Source: Sorangium cellulosum (GTDB taxonomy: Bacteria; Myxococcota_A; Polyangia; Polyangiales; Polyangiaceae). From it: DNA of 64,000 nt. Both the position numbers and the translations under genes were made by a program. The notes below the pieces were generated by a model, which saw only the letters and a list, made by a program, of their open reading frames with translations, ran no database searches and was not told where the DNA came from. Positions 36,217-43,565 of this stretch are shown one piece after another (position 1 is the first letter of the stretch; each line of letters opens with the position of its first letter). The stretch lies in contig NZ_CP012673.1 in the NCBI RefSeq assembly GCF_002950945.1, positions 13,383,501 to 13,447,500 of the forward strand. Direction: 5' to 3'.

Positions 36217-37257
36217 TCACGCGGGCGGGGCGAGCTCGTCCGGCAGCCCGTCGAAGAACTCCTCCACCATCGACGCGATGAAGGCGCGCACCGGCGCGCT
36301 CGCGCACAGGCTGCGCACGACCGGCCAGGTCGCGGCCGCGAGCGCGTCGAGGTCGAGCGCGGGCGCGACGCCGAAGCGCGCCAGCACGTCGCCGAGCGGC
36401 TCGCGCGCGTGGGCCGCGACGAACGCCGCGGTCGCCTCGTGGAGCCGCCGCCGGAGCGGCCGGTCGCGCAGCACCTGCGCGGCGACGTCGGCCCCGAGCT
36501 CCTCCGCGAGCGCGGTGCTCTTCGCGTCGAGCTGCCCGAGGAGCGCGCTGATCTCCTGGTCCAGCACCCACGCCGCGACGTGCTTGCGCAGGGCGACGAA
36601 CGGGGGCGTGTCGCCCTTGGCGATGAGGATGTCCTGCACCTGCCGCATCGCCGTGCGCGAGAAGCCCTGGAGGAACCGCCGGATCTCCGGCTCGAGCCGC
36701 CGCTCGAAGTCGCCGCGCAGCGCGCCCATCGTCTTGCCGACGCCGCCGAGGCCGAAGGGGGCGACCCGCTTGAGGAGCGCCGGCAGGCCCCACTCGGCGA
36801 AGAACGGGTTCACCTTCTCCGAGAACTCCTTCAGCGCGTCGTAGAGGACGTCGCGCATCACCGCGTCGAGCGCCTGGCTCTCCAGCACCTCGCGCACCAG
36901 CCGCTCCGGCACGAGCTTCGGCTGCTCCAGGATGTGGTCGAGCTTGTCCTGTCCGCCCTCCGGCATGAGCTCCCTCGCGCGCCGCCGCTCGGCGCGCCCC
37001 GCCTCGAGCAGCGCCGCGAGCGCCGCGGCCGCCGCCGGCCGGACCGCGCGCCGGAGCGGCTCCTCCGCCGCCAGCGCGTCGAGCGCGCGCGCGATCGCGG
37101 CCGCGTCGGCGAGCTCTCCGAGCGGCGTCGCGAGCAGCGCCGCGAAGCCGGCCGGCAGGCGCTCGCGCCAGTCCCGCGCGGCGGCCTCCGACACGAGCCG
37201 CGCCTCGAGGAACGCGATCTGGCGGGCTTTCAGCTCCTGGAACAGCGCGCGGCTCAC
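36217..37257 (-). CDS. Helical protein of unknown function
   Basis: The 346-residue, Ala/Leu/Arg-rich protein is predicted to be almost entirely alpha-helical, with no signal peptide or membrane helix. Distinctive segments are MPEGGQDKLDHILEQPKLVPERLVREVLES, split as a central helix pair, and FFAEWGLPALLKRVAPFGLGG followed by EPEIRRFLQGFSRTAMRQ. I recognise no domain. The regular codon bias and absence of stops support a real gene. The start is GTG. It converges with the degenerate receiver gene, the stops being 34 bases apart. Confidence 0.65.
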   Translation of the reverse strand: MSRALFQELKARQIAFLEARLVSEAAARDWRERLPAGFAALLATPLGELADAAAIARALDALAAEEPLRRAVRPAAAAALAALLEAGRAERRRARELMPEGGQDKLDHILEQPKLVPERLVREVLESQALDAVMRDVLYDALKEFSEKVNPFFAEWGLPALLKRVAPFGLGGVGKTMGALRGDFERRLEPEIRRFLQGFSRTAMRQVQDILIAKGDTPPFVALRKHVAAWVLDQEISALLGQLDAKSTALAEELGADVAAQVLRDRPLRRRLHEATAAFVAAHAREPLGDVLARFGVAPALDLDALAAATWPVVRSLCASAPVRAFIASMVEEFFDGLPDELAPPA

Positions 37258-37754
37258 CGGGGAACGGATAGCCCCACGCCCGCGCCGGCGCCAGGCTCAG
37301 GTAGGGGCCGGCGGCGCGGGCGCGGCGTTCCTGGAGTAACCTCCTTGTCGCGCCACGCTGTGATCCGTGCCTGTTCGGTAAACCCCCTACTGAGAGCGTG
37401 TATCTCGGGAAAACCCCTTACGAATGGCTCCTTACTCGAAGCATCCGTGTCAGGGAATTGCTTACTCGGAGCGTCGCTCACATGCCTGAGCCCGCTTCAG
37501 ACCGCGGCAAAACGCCGCGCGCGGGAGCGCTGCCGCGCTGTCTGCGGTTGTCATGGCGAAGCGAAGAGCGACAGGGAAACAGTCAAATTTTCGGAGCGCA
37601 TGACAGAGAGTTGCAACGAATTACAAGTGGATGACAACTTCGGATTCGGCGGGTGGTACGCGTTGGGCACCCGTCAGCCTCCGCAGGCGTGAAGACCGGC
37701 TATCCCGCCGGATCACACGGCTGCCCGGCACCCCGCTGGCGGGAGGTGCGTCCG
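37258..37754. promoter_or_regulatory. 497-bp spacer with repeated CTTACTCGRAGC elements
   Basis: The spacer lies between the divergent helical-protein and glycosyltransferase genes and is less GC-rich in its middle. CTTACTCGAAGC at about 37431 recurs as CTTACTCGGAGC at about 37461, 30 bases apart, and CCTACTGAGAGC at about 37386 is a looser copy. GGGAAAACCCCTTACG and GGTAAACCCCCTACTG also resemble each other. The spacing of roughly three helical turns suggests binding sites for a regulator, but none is known to me. Confidence 0.4.
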
Positions 37755-39302
37755 ATGCTCTCCCTGATGCTCTGCGTGCTCTACTTCGGTGTGCTGCTCG
37801 GTCTCAGCGCCTACGGCCTGCACCGGCTGCACCTCGTGATCCTCTGTCGCCTCCACCGCGCGAAGCTCTCGCGCGCGCCGGAGGTCGCGGCCCTGACGGA
37901 TCGCGACCTCCCGCCCGTGACCATCCAGCTGCCGCTCTTCAACGAGTCGACGGTCGCGGCGCGGCTGCTCGACGCGGTCGCGCGGATGGACTACCCGGCG
38001 GACAAGCTCGAGATCCAGGTGCTCGACGACTCGACGGACGAGACGCAGGGCCTCGTGCGGACCCACGTCGAGCGGCTCCGCGCGCGGGGGATCGACGCGG
38101 TGTACCTGCACCGCACGAACCGCGTCGGCTACAAGGCGGGGGCCCTCGACGCGGGCCTCAAGGTCGCGAAGGGCGAGCTCGTCGCGATCTTCGACGCCGA
38201 CTTCATCCCGCAGCCGGGCTTCGTCCGCGCGATCGTCGGCCACTTCGAGGATCCGGCGATCGGCATGGTGCAGACGCGGTGGGGCCACCTGAACCGCGAC
38301 GTCTCGATCCTGACGAAGGTGCAGGCCCTCATGCTCGACGGGCACCACCTCGTCGAGAACCGCGCGCGCTTCGGCGCCGACCTCCTGTTCAACTTCTCCG
38401 GCACCGGCGGGATGTGGCGCAAGGAAGCCATCCTGAAGGCCGGCGGCTGGCAGCACGACACGCTGACCGAGGACCTCGACCTGTCGTACCGGGCGCAGCT
38501 CGCGGGCTACCGCTTCATCTACCGCGAGGACGTGGTCTCGCCGGCCGAGCTCCCCGAGGACATCTCGGCGCTGCGCGCGCAGCAGTACCGCTGGGCCAAG
38601 GGGACGGTGCAGACCGCGCGCAAGCTGATGTCGCGGGTGCTCACGGCGGAGCTCTCGCGCGGGCAGCGGCTCGAGGCGTTCTTCCACCTCACGCCGCATT
38701 TCGCCTACCCGCTCCTGGTCCTCCTGAGCGTGCTCCTCCTGCCCGCGCTCGTCCTGTTCCCCGCCGCCGACACGCTGACGATGCTCGCGATCGACCTGCC
38801 GCTCTGCACGGCGACGACGGGCTCGCTCGCGGCCTTCTACATGCTGGCCGAGACGGCGCAGGGCCGCTCGCGCTGGGGCGCGGTCGCGCGCTTGCCGATG
38901 CTGATCGCGCTCGGGACGGGGCTCGCGCCGCACCTCTCGAAGGCGGTGATCGAGGGCATCCGGCGCATGGCCGGCGAGTTCGTGCGGACCCCCAAGCAGG
39001 GCGACAACAAGGGCCGGTACAAGGTGCGCACGGACCTGCCGATCACCGAGGCGCTGCTCGCGCTGCTCTCGTGCGGCGCGGTGGTCGCGTCGGTCCAGAC
39101 CGGGCACTACTTCGCCACGCCGTTCGCGGTGCTCTTCGCGGTCGGCTATCTCTACGTGGCGTTCCTGGTCGGCCAGGAGCAGTTCGCGCGCCGGCGCGAG
39201 GTGACCTCGAGCGCGCCCGCCGTCGCGAGCGACGCGGCCGTCGTCGGGGCCTGGTCCCGGCAGGGGACGAAGGATCGTCCTCTCGGCGACCTCGCGGCCT
39301 GA
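37755..39302 (+). CDS. Membrane glycosyltransferase, family 2 (cellulose-synthase-like)
   Basis: The 515-residue protein has an N-terminal membrane helix, a GT-A catalytic domain and at least four C-terminal helices. Visible motifs are VTIQLPLFNE, LDDSTDE, KAGALDAGL, the DAD nucleotide-binding triplet in IFDADFIP, GTGGMWRKEA, TEDLDLSYR and the processive-type QQYRWAKG. This is the pattern of processive or ceramide-type beta-glycosyltransferases making a surface glycan or glycolipid. The ATG follows GGGAGG by eight bases; an open frame upstream has no homology. A repeat-containing spacer lies in front of it. Confidence 0.88.
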   Translation: MLSLMLCVLYFGVLLGLSAYGLHRLHLVILCRLHRAKLSRAPEVAALTDRDLPPVTIQLPLFNESTVAARLLDAVARMDYPADKLEIQVLDDSTDETQGLVRTHVERLRARGIDAVYLHRTNRVGYKAGALDAGLKVAKGELVAIFDADFIPQPGFVRAIVGHFEDPAIGMVQTRWGHLNRDVSILTKVQALMLDGHHLVENRARFGADLLFNFSGTGGMWRKEAILKAGGWQHDTLTEDLDLSYRAQLAGYRFIYREDVVSPAELPEDISALRAQQYRWAKGTVQTARKLMSRVLTAELSRGQRLEAFFHLTPHFAYPLLVLLSVLLLPALVLFPAADTLTMLAIDLPLCTATTGSLAAFYMLAETAQGRSRWGAVARLPMLIALGTGLAPHLSKAVIEGIRRMAGEFVRTPKQGDNKGRYKVRTDLPITEALLALLSCGAVVASVQTGHYFATPFAVLFAVGYLYVAFLVGQEQFARRREVTSSAPAVASDAAVVGAWSRQGTKDRPLGDLAA

Positions 39303-39499
39303 GCGGGCCGGGCCCCGCCGCCTGAGCGGCGCGCGACCACCGAGCCCATCCAGTCGGGCGAAGCCTGCATACCCACTAGACCTCCCCGACGCGCGCTGGC
39401 ATCCTGCCACGAGCCGGTCGGGGACCCGCACGCGGCCTTCCTGAACGGTCTTCAGGGGTTGCGGCGCGTCCCCCGGCGGCAAGGGGCCATGGGGGTGTC

Positions 39500-39805
39500 A
39501 TGACGAAAGCCGAAATTGTTCAGGCGGTCTACTCCCGCCTAGGGGGGTTCTCGAAGAAGGAATCCGCCGATCTGGTCGATCTGGTGTTCGAGACCATGAA
39601 GGAGACCCTGGGCCGCGGGGAGAAGATCAAGATCTCTGGATTCGGCAACTTTGTGCTGCGCGACAAGCGCCAGCGGCAGGGCCGCAACCCCCAGACCGGC
39701 GATCCGATCCTGATCACGGAGCGCCGCGTCCTGAACTTCAAGGCGAGCCAGATCCTCAAGCAGGCCCTGAACCCGCGCGAGACGGCCTCGGCGGCCGAGG
39801 AGTAG
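39500..39805 (+). CDS. ihfA: Integration host factor alpha-type DNA-bending protein
   Basis: The 101-residue HU/IHF-family protein starts MTKAEIVQAVY and has the typical ETMKETLGRGEKIKISGFGNF core and the DNA-binding arm KRQRQGRNPQTGDPI with its proline at the tip. Length and the FGNFVLRDK segment favour IHF-alpha over HU. It bends DNA and could assist sigma-54 promoters such as the one near 43.4 kb. A MerR-type gene follows six bases after its stop, the same arrangement seen for ihfA with a MerR gene in many proteobacteria. Confidence 0.92.
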   Translation: MTKAEIVQAVYSRLGGFSKKESADLVDLVFETMKETLGRGEKIKISGFGNFVLRDKRQRQGRNPQTGDPILITERRVLNFKASQILKQALNPRETASAAEE

Positions 39806-39810
39806 ACCGC

Positions 39811-40182
39811 TTGGCGGTGCGCCAGCAGCTTCCGGCGAAGCTGTACTACCGGATCGGCGAGGTGGCCGGCATCGTGGGGGTCGAGCCGCACGTGCTCCGG
39901 TACTGGGAGACGGAGTTCCGCTCCATCCGCCCGCAGAAGTCGGCGAAGGGGCAGCGGGTCTACAGCCGGCGCGACGTCGAGACGCTCCTCAAGGTGAAGG
40001 AGCTGCTCTACTCCCACCGCTTCACGATCGCGGGGGCGCGCCGCAAGCTGCGCGAGGGCGGCATCGAGCCGCCGGCCCCCGACGCGGCCGCGAGCAGCGA
40101 GGAGGTGCAGCGGATGCGCGCGGCGCTCGTCGAGATCCGCAGCGAGCTGGTGGCGCTGATGGATGAGCTCGAGCGCTGCTGA
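39811..40182 (+). CDS. MerR-family transcriptional regulator
   Basis: The 123-residue protein has an N-terminal winged helix (YYRIGEVAGIVGVEPHVLRYWETEF, QRVYSRRDVETLLKVKELLY) and a short C-terminal helix likely to dimerise. No cysteine-rich metal site or effector domain follows. The TTG start has GAGGAG eight bases before it; a GTG two codons later is the alternative. This small MerR type is usually found directly behind ihfA, as here. Its target is unknown. Confidence 0.85.
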   Translation: MAVRQQLPAKLYYRIGEVAGIVGVEPHVLRYWETEFRSIRPQKSAKGQRVYSRRDVETLLKVKELLYSHRFTIAGARRKLREGGIEPPAPDAAASSEEVQRMRAALVEIRSELVALMDELERC

Positions 40183-40882
40183 GCGCCACGGCGTCGCGCC
40201 GGGCGAGCGCCACGGCGTCGCGCCGGGCGAGCGCCACGGCGTCGCGCCGGGCGTGGAGCTGCGCCTCGCGCTGCTCGCGGGGGCGCGCGAGACGCGCGAG
40301 ACGCCGCAAGAGGCGCTGCCCGCGATCGACGTGTCGGCGATCCGCGGGGCGAAGGTGGCGCTCCGGCGGGGCGTCGAGGCGGACGGGCTCTCGCTGCGCG
40401 CGGTCTGCGCGACGGCGCCGTCGCGCCAGTGGGCGACCGGGGTCGAGGAGCTGGTGCTCGACCGGGCCTCGGGGATCACCCGCGGGACGCTCGGGATGTC
40501 GATCGACCGGTGGGAGGCAGGCCCGATCCGCGCGACGGCGCAGCGGTTCGAGCAGTCGTTCGAGGCGGCAGGCCGGGCGGGCGCACACGCCGTGGCGATC
40601 CGCGGCCGGCACGTGCTCGGCTTCGCCGGGAGCGAGCACGACGTGGTGCTCTGCAGCGTGGTGTGCGTGGAGCCGGCGCAGGAGGCGGGCGCCCGGTGCG
40701 GGCCGCTGCTCGACGCGGCGGCGCTCGAGGGCACGCTCGTGGGCCCACCGGAGCCGGACCTGCTCGTCCGGACGATCCTCTACGCCGCGGAGCATCCGCT
40801 CCCGGCGACCGCGGCGTTCGGGCTGCTCGCGGCCGCGGGCATCACCGTCCTGCTCGCCCGCCGCCCTTATCCGCGTCCCTAG
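40163..40882 (+). CDS. Tail-anchored protein with N-terminal ERHGVAPG repeats, unknown function
   Basis: The 239-residue frame overlaps the end of the MerR gene by 20 bases. Residues 7-30 are three exact ERHGVAPG octapeptides from a 24-bp tandem repeat. A soluble, Ala-rich domain follows with DVSAIRGAKVALRRG, and the C-terminus has one membrane helix (FGLLAAAGITVLLA) and a short basic tail. I recognise no family. If translation begins instead at the GTG at 40253, the repeats are untranslated leader. The 24-bp period is compatible with either. Confidence 0.55.
   Translation: MSSSAAERHGVAPGERHGVAPGERHGVAPGVELRLALLAGARETRETPQEALPAIDVSAIRGAKVALRRGVEADGLSLRAVCATAPSRQWATGVEELVLDRASGITRGTLGMSIDRWEAGPIRATAQRFEQSFEAAGRAGAHAVAIRGRHVLGFAGSEHDVVLCSVVCVEPAQEAGARCGPLLDAAALEGTLVGPPEPDLLVRTILYAAEHPLPATAAFGLLAAAGITVLLARRPYPRP
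40181..40252 (+). repeat. 24-bp tandem repeat, three identical copies
   Basis: GAGCGCCACGGCGTCGCGCC plus GGGC is repeated three times without a mismatch, starting at the last bases of the MerR gene. In the following frame it encodes ERHGVAPG. Confidence 0.93.
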
Positions 40883-40917
40883 GCGCGGCGGTGGAGGCAC
40901 GCGTGTGAGGGAGGGGA

Positions 40918-41574
40918 TCAGAACGGGATGTCGTCGTCGTTGCCGCCGCCGCCGTAGCCGCCGCCGAAGTCGTCCGCAGGCGGGCCGGGATCGGGCGCCG
41001 CCGGGCGACCCCCGCCGCGGTTGTTGTAGCCGCCGCCGGCCGGGCGACCCCCCCCGGGGGCGCCGCCGCCGCCGGCCGGGCGACCCCCCCCGGGGGCGCC
41101 GCCGCCACCGCCGCCATACCCGCCGCCGCCACCGCCACCATATCCGCCGCCGGGGGCGTCGCCGCCGAAGCCGGCACCCTCGCCGCCGTAACCGGCGCCG
41201 AACCCGGCCGCGTCGTCAGCGACACCGCCGCCGCGCCCGCGGCCCCCGCCCGTCAGCAGGACGTTGTTCGCGATGACCTCGGTCTTGTAGCGCTTGTTGC
41301 CGTCCCGGTCGTCGTAGCTCGAGGTGCGGAGCGAGCCCTCCACGAAGATCGAAGAGCCCTTGCTGAGGATCTTGCCCAGGGCCTCGGCGCGCTTTCCCCA
41401 GATCACGACATTGTGCCAGTCCGTCCGCTCCTTCCGGACCTTGTCGCGATCGAGGTACGATTCGGTGGTCGCGAGCCGCAGGTTCAAGACGGCCTGGCCT
41501 CCCTGGGTGAACCGGAGCTCGGGGTCGGCGCCCAGGTTGCCGAGCAGCATCACGCGATTCAAGCCTTCGGCCAT
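40918..41574 (-). CDS. ssb: Single-stranded DNA-binding protein
   Basis: The 218-residue SSB has the OB-fold in residues 1-110 (LNRVMLLGNLGADPELRFTQ, ERTDWHNVVIWGKRAEAL, GSSIFVEGSLRTSSYDDRDG), a long Gly/Tyr/Pro/Arg-rich linker, and the acidic tip DDDIPF that recruits repair and replication proteins. The linker contains two copies of a GGGGAPGGGRPA block, whose DNA includes two C8 runs prone to slippage. The ATG follows AGGAG by six bases. It converges with the tail-anchored protein gene. Confidence 0.95.
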   Translation of the reverse strand: MAEGLNRVMLLGNLGADPELRFTQGGQAVLNLRLATTESYLDRDKVRKERTDWHNVVIWGKRAEALGKILSKGSSIFVEGSLRTSSYDDRDGNKRYKTEVIANNVLLTGGGRGRGGGVADDAAGFGAGYGGEGAGFGGDAPGGGYGGGGGGGYGGGGGGAPGGGRPAGGGGAPGGGRPAGGGYNNRGGGRPAAPDPGPPADDFGGGYGGGGNDDDIPF

Positions 41575-41793
41575 CTTGACTCCTTCCCTCCACGGGGGGG
41601 CAGCGCGCCTCGCGCTGACCGGCAAGCGCCCGTTTCACTCCCCCATGGGAGCCGACGCGTCAAGGGTCGCGGCGCGCCCCGCGGTGCGCTGCGCGCCCGG
41701 GCGGCAGCGCCGGCGCCGCCTCGACGGCGCCCGCCCGCGCCGGCGTCGCTCCCGCCCGTTCTCCCGTCCGTTCCCCCGCCTGTTCTGGCCTGA

Positions 41794-43179
41794 TTACCCG
41801 CCCGCACCCGCCTGCGCGAGGAGGTCGGCCAGGAACAGCCGGGCGATCGAGAAGTAAAGGATGATCCCGAGCACGTCGACGAGGCTCGCGATGAACGGCG
41901 TGGAGCTGGTCGCCGGGTCCAGGCCGAGACGCCGGAGGAGGAGGGGCAGCATCGCGCCCACCGTGCAGCCCATGAGGACGATCGCCATCAGCGTCGCGCC
42001 GACCGTCAGGACGAAGCCGGTGCCGTCGCCCCAGAGCCAGACCCGGAGCATGCCGACCGACGCGAGGATGAGGCCGAGCACGACGCCCTGCCCGAGCTCG
42101 CGGACGAGGACCCCCGCCCAGTCGCCGGTGCGCAGGTCGCCGACGGCGAGGCTGCGGATGATGAGCGACGACGACTGCGAGCCGGAGTTGCCGCCCGTCG
42201 AGATGAGCAGGGGCACGTAGTAGGCGAGCGTCGCGACGGCCTCCAGGTCCCGCTCGTAGTGCCGGAGCGCCTCGCCGGTGAAGAACTCGCCGATGAACAG
42301 CACGGCGAGCCAGGGGGCCCGCTTCTGGATGAACGTCCAGAAGCTCGTCTTGAAGTAGCTGTCCTCGATGGGATCGACGGCGCCGAGCCGCTGCACGTCC
42401 TCGGTCTGCTCCTCCGTGAGGACATCCATCACGTCGTCGACCGTGATGACGCCGAGCAGCTTGCGGTCGGCGGAGAGCACGGGCAGCGCGTTGAAGTCGT
42501 ACTTCGCCATCGTCCGCGCGACCTCCTCCTGGTCGGTCTCGGGGCTGACGGCGAAGACGTTCTCGGTCATCACGTTCGCGAGCCTCTCGGAGGGCGAGGC
42601 GAGCAGCAGATCGCGCAGCGACACGACCCCGATGAGGTGGCCCCGGTCGGTGACGACGTAGACGTAGTAGATCGTCTCGGCGTGCTCGCCGACGGCGCGG
42701 ATGCGCTCGATCACGTCGGCGACCGTGTGGTGGATGCCGACCGACACGTAGTCGGTCGTCATGAGCCCGCCGGCGCTGTCCTCGGGCCACTTGGCGAGCT
42801 CCTCGACCTCGGCGGCGGCCTCGGGGTCGACCTTCTCGAGCGTGGAGAGCAGCGTGCCGCTGACCTGATCCGGCAGGGCCTCGATGAGATCCGTGCGATC
42901 GTCGGCCGCCATCTCGGAGACGATCGGCGCGATGCTCTGGACGCCGATGTGCTCGACCAGCGCCTCCTGGGTCTCGCCGTCGAGGCGCTCGAAGATCGGC
43001 GCGGCCTCCTCGGCCTTCAGCGCCATGAGGACCTTCGCGGCCTCGGCGTCGTCCAGCAGGCCGATCAGGTCGGCGAGGTCCTCGTCGTGCATCTCGTCCA
43101 GCAGCTCGGAGAGCTGCGCCGGGTCCTCGGCGAGGAGCTGCCGGACCTCGGGGACCATGGCGAGAGCGACGCGCATCAT
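41794..43179 (-). CDS. mgtE: MgtE magnesium transporter
   Basis: The 461-residue channel has the three MgtE parts: an N-terminal helical superhelix (about residues 10-130), two CBS domains (about 135-255, with MTTDYVSV and MTENVFAV), and five membrane helices that include the pore region (LLISTGGNSGSQSSSLIIRSLA). The N and CBS domains close the pore at high cytoplasmic magnesium. Two ATG codons stand side by side at the start. The upstream 386-bp spacer is shared with the divergent VWA-like lipoprotein gene; no M-box riboswitch could be recognised. Confidence 0.95.
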   Translation of the reverse strand: MMRVALAMVPEVRQLLAEDPAQLSELLDEMHDEDLADLIGLLDDAEAAKVLMALKAEEAAPIFERLDGETQEALVEHIGVQSIAPIVSEMAADDRTDLIEALPDQVSGTLLSTLEKVDPEAAAEVEELAKWPEDSAGGLMTTDYVSVGIHHTVADVIERIRAVGEHAETIYYVYVVTDRGHLIGVVSLRDLLLASPSERLANVMTENVFAVSPETDQEEVARTMAKYDFNALPVLSADRKLLGVITVDDVMDVLTEEQTEDVQRLGAVDPIEDSYFKTSFWTFIQKRAPWLAVLFIGEFFTGEALRHYERDLEAVATLAYYVPLLISTGGNSGSQSSSLIIRSLAVGDLRTGDWAGVLVRELGQGVVLGLILASVGMLRVWLWGDGTGFVLTVGATLMAIVLMGCTVGAMLPLLLRRLGLDPATSSTPFIASLVDVLGIILYFSIARLFLADLLAQAGAGG

Positions 43180-43365
43180 GCTCGGGCACTGACCACAACT
43201 CGGCCCTGCTGGGAAGCGGCTGCTCCGACCGCCGCGCCGACCGAGGCCGAGGCGGCTCGCTCCAGGTCAGGGCCACCCTGGCCTTGTGCCAACTGAGTTG
43301 TCTACGCCGCAACCGTGGTGGCCGCCGCCGCAGCATTCTGGCGCGGTGGAGCGCCCGGGCACGGC

Positions 43366-43382
43366 TGGCACCTCGTTTGCTT
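43366..43382 (+). promoter_or_regulatory. Sigma-54 (-24/-12) promoter
   Basis: TGGCAC, five bases, then TTGCTT gives the consensus TGGCAC-N5-TTGC element with GG and GC exactly 12 positions apart. It points toward the VWA-like lipoprotein gene, whose start is about 185 bases downstream. Transcription would begin near 43392 and leave a long 5' leader. Sigma-54 promoters need an enhancer-binding ATPase, encoded elsewhere. Confidence 0.7.
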
Positions 43383-43565
43383 GTAGGCCACGGGCCAGAC
43401 CAAGCGGGGCCGCCGGGTCGAATTGACAGCGTTCCGCTCAGGTCCCTAGCATCGGGCTCCCGTCGAGCCGCGGATCGCCTACGAGCAGTGGCCCGTCGTC
43501 GGCGGGCCTGGTCGGTAGCTTGATCGCCGCGCAACCGGATCGGTGGTCGAAAGGAAAGTCGAACA

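Noticed and set aside
41794..43565. Magnesium riboswitch (M-box) upstream of mgtE
   Set aside because: I could not identify the conserved M-box elements in the 386-bp spacer by eye; a covariance-model search would settle it.
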